Shown here one piece after another: positions 7,678 to 11,552 of a stretch of 11,552 nucleotides of DNA (position 1 is the stretch's first letter; every line of letters starts with the position of its first letter). The notes under the pieces were generated by a model. It was not told the DNA's origin. It saw nothing but the letters and a program-made list of their open reading frames with translations, and searched no databases. A program made the position numbers and the translations under genes. Where the stretch lies: assembly GCA_964458655.1 (NCBI GenBank), contig CAYWJT010000066.1, forward strand, positions 1-11,552, given 5' to 3'. The stretch comes from CAYWJT01 sp964458655. GTDB lineage: Bacteria > Acidobacteriota > Aminicenantia > Aminicenantales > Saccharicenantaceae.

Positions 7678-8045
7678 TTAGTCCGCTCTCGGCGCCGGGC
7701 GCCTGATCCAGATGATGCTGAACCAGTTCCCGCATTTCGCCGACTTGTCCGAGCCGGCGTCGCGCACGACCGTCACGACCTTGTACCTCCCTTTCTCCAG
7801 CCCGGAGAGCGTGTAGGTGGCGGTGCCGCCTGCCAGAAGCCCTCGAAAGCCGGCTTCAGCGAGATGAACGCCGAGGCGTGGCCCCCGGCGTTCATTAATC
7901 CCCCGAGGTCGCTCAGGGCGGATTTCAAGGTCGTCGGCAAACCGGTCGTTTCCGCCGTCGGGGCGCGACCGGGCTTCTCGGCCTCGCCGCCGCAGGCAGC
8001 GAAAAGCAACCGAGCGACGACGCCGAAACACGCGAGTCTTTTCAT
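7678..8045 (-). pseudogene. Lipoprotein gene with an internal frameshift
   Basis: Read from ATG 8045, the first frame gives a basic start, a hydrophobic core and the lipobox FAAC at residues 15-18 (signal peptidase II site, Cys18), then a soluble segment to FEGFWQA. From there this frame degenerates, while the neighbouring frame continues with well-formed sequence: GTATYTLSGLEKGRYKVV and CGNWFSIIWIRRPAPRAD, ending at TAA 7678-7680. Restoring one base in the G/C run near 7828-7835 (for example making GCGGCA into GCGGGCA) joins the halves into a protein of about 122 residues. An AAGGAGG nine bases before the ATG shows this was a real gene. The cause may be a true inactivating deletion, a sequencing or assembly error, or less likely programmed slippage. 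The product is not recognised; the intact form would be a small periplasm-facing lipoprotein. Confidence 0.65.
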
Positions 8046-8054
8046 CTCAATGCA

Positions 8055-8061
8055 CCTCCTT
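8055..8061 (-). promoter_or_regulatory. Shine-Dalgarno AAGGAGG for the lipoprotein gene
   Basis: On the minus strand AAGGAGG lies nine bases before ATG 8045. It fixes the start of the frameshifted lipoprotein gene and argues that the broken reading frame was once translated efficiently. Confidence 0.65.
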
Positions 8062-8116
8062 CGTGGATAACACAGCCCCGGCCCTTATTTCGGGCCGCGG
8101 GTACCGACATCTCTTC

Positions 8117-8145
8117 TATATATTTCCCTTAATGATGAAAATCAA
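8117..8145 (-). promoter_or_regulatory. Candidate sigma-70 promoter for the lipoprotein gene
   Basis: On the minus strand, TTGATT (8140-8145) and TATATA (8117-8122) are separated by 17 bases, in a locally AT-rich patch. Transcription would begin near 8110, giving a leader of about 65 bases. That leader contains a possible hairpin, a 6-bp stem pairing 8079-8084 with 8092-8097 around a 7-base loop, just before the Shine-Dalgarno sequence. Confidence 0.45.
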
Positions 8146-8392
8146 GCCCGTTCGCCCATGGTATCTTCGATTTGAGCCGGCCGCGCGTTACGATATGCGG
8201 CCGCGACCTAAGACTCACTGACGGACAGTGATCCTGTCTTCTCTGCCGGCGACCAGGACGGACGGCCGCGGAGCGCGCAGAAGTTGCAAGATAACCAAGG
8301 GAAACGCACGGACCGAATCCGGCGCGAGCTCTTTAGGCGCCTGTCCCTGTTCCGCGCCGGAAATGCGCATACGATACAGGACCTGGTCGGCA
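8146..8392. other. Intergenic stretch without a recognisable gene
   Basis: Nothing here reads as a credible gene. The open + frame from 8284 has no recognisable domain, lacks a ribosome-binding site and only later enters the DUF4412-like gene. Two small structures are visible: a repeated CGGCCGCG around 8178-8205, and the perfect inverted repeat TCACTG-5-CAGTGA at 8215-8231. Neither is followed by a T-run. Confidence 0.5.
8215..8231. repeat. Short inverted repeat TCACTG-N5-CAGTGA
   Basis: A perfect 6-bp inverted repeat with a 5-base spacer lies between the two divergent promoter candidates. Its size and symmetry would suit a dimeric regulator, but one copy of this length can arise by chance. 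Confidence 0.35.
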
Positions 8393-8422
8393 TTGACATC
8401 CCCCCCTCATGGATGTTAGTAT
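8393..8422 (+). promoter_or_regulatory. Candidate sigma-70 promoter for the DUF4412-like gene
   Basis: A perfect TTGACA (8393-8398) is followed after 18 bases by TAGTAT (8417-8422), which matches TATAAT at four of six positions. The gene's Shine-Dalgarno sequence and TTG start lie about 70-80 bases further on, leaving a normal leader. The alternative ATG at 8413 falls inside this promoter, which supports the later start. Confidence 0.5.
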
Positions 8423-8490
8423 CCGGCCATGTCCCGGCGGCTCCGGCGGAACGCCCGACCTCGGTTGAAGATAAACCACAGCACCAAACC

Positions 8491-8497
8491 AAGGAGG
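8491..8497 (+). promoter_or_regulatory. Shine-Dalgarno AAGGAGG selecting a TTG start
   Basis: AAGGAGG lies five bases before the TTG at 8503. The protein that begins there opens directly with a signal peptide, so this site decides the start against all longer in-frame readings. Confidence 0.75.
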
Positions 8498-8502
8498 ATC
8501 CA

Positions 8503-9291
8503 TTGAAGAGAAAAACTCTCGGCCCGTTTATTTTCGCCCTGGCGCTGCTCGCCGCGACGACCCTGTGGGCGGCCGCGGACGTCTGCATCAAGCAGGTCCG
8601 CCATACCGACCCCTTCACGATCATGGGCCAGACCCAGCCCGAGAAGAACGAGAACCTGGTCATCTGGCTGGGCAAGAACGTCGCCCGCTTCGACACCGGC
8701 GACAAGTCCTCCAACATCGTGATGCTCGACCAGAAGAAGATGATCGCCCTCGACCACGAACGCCTGACCTACTCCGAATGGCCGCTCAACCTGGAAGCCA
8801 TGGTCGACAAGGCCGTCCAGGACAAGGCCGACGAGGTCGAAGAGGACGACGAAGCGGAAGGAGACAAGGACCTCCAGGAGTTCGCCGACCTGGCCAAGGA
8901 GATGGCCGGGGCCATGTTCGAAGGCCTCGAGGTCAAGGTGACGCCGACCGGCGAGGCACGGAAGATAAAGAGCTGGAACTGCCGCAAGTACATCGTCGAA
9001 ATCAGCATGCCCATGGGCAAGTCAAGGTCCGAGTCCTGGGCCACCGAGGACGTCAAGTTCGACCCGAAGCTCTACTGGACCGCGGCCAACGCCATGATGC
9101 TTAGGCAGCCGGGGTTCGAGAAAGCGCTCCAGGAAATGGAAAAGATAAAGGGCTTCGTCGTCCTTCAGGAGTCGACCAGCGAGGCCATGGGCGCGCAGGT
9201 CAAGGTAAGGGAAGAAGTCCAGGAAGTGATCACGACGACCGCCCCCGCCGGGACCTACGAGATACCGAAGGGCTATAAAAAAGCCAAATAG
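8503..9291 (+). CDS. Exported DUF4412-like protein
   Basis: The 262-residue product opens with a signal peptide: KRK at 2-4, a hydrophobic core at 8-22 (PFIFALALLAATTLW) and likely cleavage after AAA (23-25). The mature part starts DVCIKQVRHTDPFTIMGQTQ (26-45), then IWLGKNVARFD (54-64), MLDQKKMIALDHERLTYSEW (74-93) and the later WNCRKYIVE (158-166). This order (a cargo-like beta strand series, a ledger of a stored value, then a Cys-containing strand) resembles exported proteins annotated as DUF4412, whose function is unknown and whose overall shape recalls outer-membrane lipoprotein carriers such as LolA; that structural comparison is inference. A very acidic insert (DEVEEDDEAEGDKD, 110-123) interrupts the domain. 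Translation starts at TTG with a strong AAGGAGG. The gene stands alone with its own promoter candidate and ends facing the small minus-strand gene. Confidence 0.7.
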   Translation: MKRKTLGPFIFALALLAATTLWAAADVCIKQVRHTDPFTIMGQTQPEKNENLVIWLGKNVARFDTGDKSSNIVMLDQKKMIALDHERLTYSEWPLNLEAMVDKAVQDKADEVEEDDEAEGDKDLQEFADLAKEMAGAMFEGLEVKVTPTGEARKIKSWNCRKYIVEISMPMGKSRSESWATEDVKFDPKLYWTAANAMMLRQPGFEKALQEMEKIKGFVVLQESTSEAMGAQVKVREEVQEVITTTAPAGTYEIPKGYKKAK

Positions 9292-9320
9292 GTCGTCCTT
9301 AAGGCGGGCGGGACCGAGTT

Positions 9321-9500
9321 TCAGCTCTCGGCTTCGCCTTTTTCGGGCTCGGCCTGTTCCGGGGCCTCGCCTTCCTCCTCGGCCGGCGCGACTCCGGACT
9401 TTTTCTGCAGGCGCCTCAAGCGCTTTTCCTCCTGCTTTTGGAGGCGCTTGAGCTCCTTGCTGCGCTTGGCGCTTTTGTACGCTCTGTTGCCTCTGGCCAC
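9321..9500 (-). CDS. Small charged protein of unknown function
   Basis: This 59- or 60-residue product has a strongly basic N-terminal half (ARGNRAYKSAKRSKELKRLQ, then EEKRLRRLQKK) likely to form a helix or short coiled coil, followed by an acidic, alanine- and proline-containing tail rich in Glu. It has no signal peptide or membrane segment. Similar short MARGNR-like Lys/Arg-rich proteins are found as uncharacterised ORFs in other bacteria; RNA or ribosome association is only a guess from charge. AGGAGG at 9505-9510 is one base from the ATG at 9503 but four bases from the GTG at 9500, so GTG is the better-placed start. It converges with the DUF4412-like gene. Confidence 0.6.
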   Translation of the reverse strand: MARGNRAYKSAKRSKELKRLQKQEEKRLRRLQKKSGVAPAEEEGEAPEQAEPEKGEAES

Positions 9501-9504
9501 CATA

Positions 9505-9510
9505 CCTCCT
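9505..9510 (-). promoter_or_regulatory. Shine-Dalgarno AGGAGG for the small charged protein
   Basis: On the minus strand AGGAGG is separated by one base from ATG 9503 and by four from GTG 9500. One base is too short for ordinary initiation, so the site favours GTG. Confidence 0.55.
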
Positions 9511-9531
9511 GTCTTTTCAGTTTCCTTCGTT

Positions 9532-9550
9532 ATCTTACAGCCATCTTACA
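9532..9550. repeat. Two 8-bp direct repeats spaced one helical turn
   Basis: ATCTTACA occurs at 9532-9539 and 9543-9550 (TGTAAGAT on the minus strand), with an 11-base period. The pair lies upstream of the minus-strand small gene, where its TAAGAT parts could also act as -10-like elements. An operator or a duplicated promoter element is possible. Confidence 0.4.
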
Positions 9551-9681
9551 AGCAAAGCAACGGCCGCGCAAGCCCGAAGGCGCTCCATGGAGTAGCGTGG
9601 CCGCTGTCGCAATGAACCGGCCGGTCGGTCAAGGCCCGCGGTCCGCTGGAATAATCGGCCCCCTCCGATTGTATCAGTAGT

Positions 9682-9697
9682 GGAAGCGCGAGCTTCC
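9682..9697 (+). other. Hairpin with GNRA tetraloop in the tonB leader
   Basis: GGAAGC (9682-9687) and GCTTCC (9692-9697) form a perfect 6-bp stem closed by the stable tetraloop GCGA. It ends 13 bases before the AAGGAGG at 9711. In mRNA it could influence tonB translation or stability, but it does not cover the ribosome-binding site. Confidence 0.45.
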
Positions 9698-9722
9698 CCG
9701 GAATTCAGGCAAGGAGGCGGAG

Positions 9723-10454
9723 ATGTTCCAGGAAGCGTTCTTCTCGCCAGGCAGGAACTTAGGCGCCAGGGCCGCGGCCCTGCCGGCCGCAGTCCTCATC
9801 CACGCGTTGGCCCTGTCGCTGGCGCTGACCGTCCCGCTCCTGAGCGTCGGCGACCTGCCAAGGGTCGACCTCACGGACGTCATCGTCGTCCCGGCGCCTC
9901 CCATGACCCCGCTCCCGCCGCCCAAGGGTAGTGGGGTCAAACCCGGCGGGACCAAGATCAAGCAAAGGCCGCAGCCGGCCGTCGCGGCGGCGGGCTGGCG
10001 GTTCGCGCCCGTCGAGGTACCCCAGGGCATCATCGAAGAGACACTCGGCGCGGGCGGAGGCGGCTTCGGCATACCAGAAGGAGTGGATTACGGAGCGGAC
10101 GGCGCCGTCCCCACCAACATCATCGGCGAAACGCTCTTCAACCTGGTCGGAGCGCCTTCCGAGGCCCCGGTCCGGGCCGCGGGCGAGGTCAGGCCGCCCA
10201 GGCTCATCCGCAGGGTCGAACCGGACTATCCCGAGATGGCCCGGATGGCGCGCGTGGAAGGCACTGTCATCCTGGAGGCCACGACCGACATCTACGGCCG
10301 GGTCAGCGCGGTCCGCGTCCTGCGCTCCATCCCTCTTCTCGACGAGGCCGCGGCGGCCGCAGTCAGGCAGTGGCTCTACGAGCCGATGATCATCAACGGC
10401 CGGCCCCGGCCGGTCGTCTTCACGGTCACAGTCCGCTTCGTGCTCCAGAAGTGA
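9723..10454 (+). CDS. tonB: TonB-family energy transducer
   Basis: TonB couples the inner-membrane proton gradient, through ExbB/ExbD, to outer-membrane transporters. The 243-residue product has one N-terminal anchor at about 18-41 (with His27 in the helix, the position where TonB proteins keep a functional His), a proline-rich periplasmic stretch (VVPAPPMTPLPPPKG, 55-69), a glycine-rich linker (109-127) and a C-terminal TonB_C domain of about 157-243. There RPPRLIRRVEPDYPEMAR (157-174), VEGTVILEATTDIYGRV (178-194) and VRQWLYEPMIINGRPRPVVF (214-233) follow the family pattern. AAGGAGG lies five bases before the ATG. No exbB, exbD or receptor gene is in the window. The membrane and proline-rich segment closely resembles that of the gene starting at 11102. 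Confidence 0.88.
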   Translation: MFQEAFFSPGRNLGARAAALPAAVLIHALALSLALTVPLLSVGDLPRVDLTDVIVVPAPPMTPLPPPKGSGVKPGGTKIKQRPQPAVAAAGWRFAPVEVPQGIIEETLGAGGGGFGIPEGVDYGADGAVPTNIIGETLFNLVGAPSEAPVRAAGEVRPPRLIRRVEPDYPEMARMARVEGTVILEATTDIYGRVSAVRVLRSIPLLDEAAAAAVRQWLYEPMIINGRPRPVVFTVTVRFVLQK

Positions 10455-10474
10455 GAACGCGGGGGAAGGGATGG

Positions 10475-10515
10475 AATCCCTGCTGCCGAGCCGGCCCTGT
10501 CGGGCGACAGGGATT
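10475..10515. repeat. 8-bp inverted repeat between tonB and the sigma gene
   Basis: AATCCCTG (10475-10482) is perfectly complemented by CAGGGATT (10508-10515). Nested inside is GCCC-TGTC-GGGC (10494-10505). No T-run follows, so a standard terminator is unlikely. The right arm overlaps the proposed -35 of the sigma promoter, which would suit an operator or an RNA structure that attenuates read-through from tonB. Confidence 0.45.
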
Positions 10516-10532
10516 GAGGGAACATGTATAAT
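10504..10532 (+). promoter_or_regulatory. Candidate sigma-70 promoter giving a leaderless sigma-factor mRNA
   Basis: A perfect TATAAT (10527-10532) is preceded after 17 bases by GCGACA (10504-10509), matching TTGACA at four positions. Seven bases separate TATAAT from the A of ATG 10540, so transcription would start on or within a base or two of the start codon. This agrees with the lack of a Shine-Dalgarno sequence there. Confidence 0.55.
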
Positions 10533-10539
10533 CTATTGT

Positions 10540-11100
10540 ATGGAGGAGGTCGAACTCGTCCGGAAAGCCCGGCTCGGGGACATGGACGCCTTCGAGAGCC
10601 TGGTCCGCAAGTACCAGCAGAAAGTCTACGCCCTCTGCCGCCGGCTGACGGGCGCCCACCAGTCGGCCGACGACCTGGCTCAGGAGACGTTCATCAAGGC
10701 CTATTTCTCGCTCGAATCCTTCGACGAGGGCCGGCCCCTCTACCCCTGGCTGCGCCGCATCGCCCTCAACGCCGGGCTCAACTATGTCAAGCGCCGAGGC
10801 CGCGAAAAGCCTTTCGACGACGGAGGTCCGGACCGCGGGCGGAAGGAGCTGACACAGGCCGTCGAAGGACCGGAGCAGCAGCTTGAGCGGGCCGAGCTCG
10901 AAGCCGGCTTCGAGAGCGCCGTGAAGGCTCTTCCGACCGAGCAGAGGACCGTCTTCGTGCTGCGCTTCTACGAGGACATGAGCTACGACGAGATCGCCCG
11001 AGAGCTGGGCCTGCCGCTCGGGACGGTCATGTCGCGGCTGAACCGGGCCCGGCGGAGGCTCAGGGAGCTGCTGGAAGCGCCCGAGGCCAAGGGAGCTTGA
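10540..11100 (+). CDS. ECF-type RNA polymerase sigma factor (RpoE-like)
   Basis: The 186-residue product is a two-domain extracytoplasmic-function sigma factor. Region 2 spans about 15-88, with DDLAQETFIKAY (44-55) in the core-binding helix and PWLRRIALNAGLNYVKRR (69-86) in the -10-recognising part. After an acidic linker, region 4 spans about 125-178, with LPTEQRTVFVLRFYEDMSY (131-149) and the helix-turn-helix IARELGLPLGTVMSRLNRAR (152-171) for the -35. ATG 10540 is chosen because the family begins at MEEVELVRKARLGD. An in-frame ATG at 10471 (preceded by GGGGGAAGGG) would add 23 residues that look like translated leader and could be used only on read-through mRNA from tonB. The anti-sigma gene follows after one base, the usual arrangement for co-regulated pairs. 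Targets are unknown. Confidence 0.88.
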   Translation: MEEVELVRKARLGDMDAFESLVRKYQQKVYALCRRLTGAHQSADDLAQETFIKAYFSLESFDEGRPLYPWLRRIALNAGLNYVKRRGREKPFDDGGPDRGRKELTQAVEGPEQQLERAELEAGFESAVKALPTEQRTVFVLRFYEDMSYDEIARELGLPLGTVMSRLNRARRRLRELLEAPEAKGA

Positions 11101-11101
11101 G

Positions 11102-11552
11102 ATGAGACACGGCAGAATAAGGGAACTCATCGGGGCCTACGCCGACGGCGAGCTCTGCGGCCGGGAACGCGCCGAGGTGGAGCGGCATCTCGAAACCTGC
11201 GCCGAATGCCGGCGGGAGCTCGAGTTCATCCGAAGGCTCGAGGCGATGCCCAGGACCGCTCCCCCGGTGCCGGACGAGGAGAGCTACTGGACCTCTTTCG
11301 CGGGACGCGTCCGGGAGAAAGTGGTCAGGCGCCGGGCCCAGGCTCCCGCTGCTGCCGTCGCCGCCGTTCCCGATATTTTCAGGCAGTCGTTCTTCCATCC
11401 GGAAAGCACCCGGAAGGCCCGGGCGGCCGCCTTCCCCATTTCGGTCGCGGTCCACGCGGCCTTCATCCTTCTCATAATCGTGCTTCCGCTCCTGAAGACC
11501 GGCGAGCTGCCGAAGGTGGAGGTTTACAGCGCCTTCCTGGCGCCTCCGCCGC
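11102..11552 (+). CDS. ZAS anti-sigma domain fused to a TonB-like membrane anchor, 3'-truncated
   Basis: The gene starts one base after the sigma stop, with GGGAG close upstream, and stays open to the window edge (150 codons). Residues 1-45 form a zinc-binding anti-sigma (ZAS, zf-HC2) domain: H3, then 25 residues, then H29-LET-C33-AE-C36, an exact Hx25HxxxCxxC pattern, with the typical LIGAYADGEL (9-18). A helix-like segment SYWTSFAGRVREKV (61-74) and an Ala-rich linker follow. Residues about 107-131 are a transmembrane helix containing His118, and then GELPKVEV (134-141) and a proline run begin. This second half matches the N-terminus of the TonB at 9723 (FF.P, ARAAA, a helix with HA, PLL, G.LP.V, then Pro-rich). 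The ZAS domain should bind the sigma factor in the cytosol. Whether a TonB_C domain follows cannot be seen here. Confidence 0.8.
   Translation, partial: MRHGRIRELIGAYADGELCGRERAEVERHLETCAECRRELEFIRRLEAMPRTAPPVPDEESYWTSFAGRVREKVVRRRAQAPAAAVAAVPDIFRQSFFHPESTRKARAAAFPISVAVHAAFILLIIVLPLLKTGELPKVEVYSAFLAPPP

Noticed and set aside
8284..8502. N-terminal extension of the DUF4412-like gene
   Set aside because: There is no ribosome-binding site, the region contains a good promoter, and the signal peptide starts right after the AAGGAGG-TTG.
10471..10539. Longer start for the sigma factor at ATG 10471
   Set aside because: The extra 23 residues lie in the inverted repeat and promoter region and precede the normal start of the family. 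Use on read-through mRNA cannot be excluded.
10426..11130. Minus-strand open frame covering the sigma gene
   Set aside because: It is fully explained as a shadow of a well-supported ECF sigma factor and has no domain of its own.
1..11552. tRNA, rRNA, transposase or integrase genes
   Set aside because: Reading both strands gave no cloverleaf with a conserved T-loop, no rRNA-like segment and no recombinase motif.

Overview
The window is GC-rich (roughly two thirds G+C over most of its length), densely coding and mostly on the + strand. The gene set points to a Gram-negative-type bacterium outside the well-studied phyla: an exported DUF4412-like protein, a TonB energy transducer, an ECF sigma factor followed by a ZAS anti-sigma protein, a discoidin-like exported protein next to an Agl23-type (TIGR03663) membrane protein, and a PEP/pyruvate-binding protein with an unusual C-terminus. 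The combination, plus Ile ATA and Arg AGG codons used freely despite the high GC, fits an Acidobacteriota/Aminicenantes-like organism. That assignment is inference from gene content and was not tested by a search.

Layout. 1-3093: the 3' part of a large PPDK_N-domain protein, cut by the left edge. 3144-7024: a tight + strand run of apbE-like, discoidin-like, agl23-like (ATGA overlap) and prmA-like (TGATG overlap) genes, probably one transcript. 7070-7680: an AT-richer island (about 45% GC where counted) holding one minus-strand gene for a small HExxH membrane protein, with GC-rich repeats at its left edge. 7678-8045 (minus): a lipoprotein gene broken by an apparent frameshift, with a good Shine-Dalgarno sequence and a plausible promoter. 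8046-8502: a gene-poor stretch with divergent promoter candidates. 8503-9291: a DUF4412-like exported protein. 9321-9500 (minus): a small charged protein. 9723-11552: tonB, an ECF sigma factor, and a third gene that runs off the right edge and joins a ZAS anti-sigma zinc finger to a TonB-like membrane anchor.

How the genes may work together. The right end looks like an envelope-signalling module: a TonB transducer, a sigma factor with a candidate leaderless promoter, and an anti-sigma protein carrying a TonB-type transmembrane and proline-rich region closely resembling the one in the neighbouring tonB. This suggests that sigma-factor release is tied to TonB function at the inner membrane, and it is the most unusual observation here. 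The middle cluster combines flavinylation (ApbE), an exported carbohydrate-binding-like domain, a polytopic GT-C type protein and a short PrmA-like methyltransferase. The pathway linking them is not evident from the sequence.
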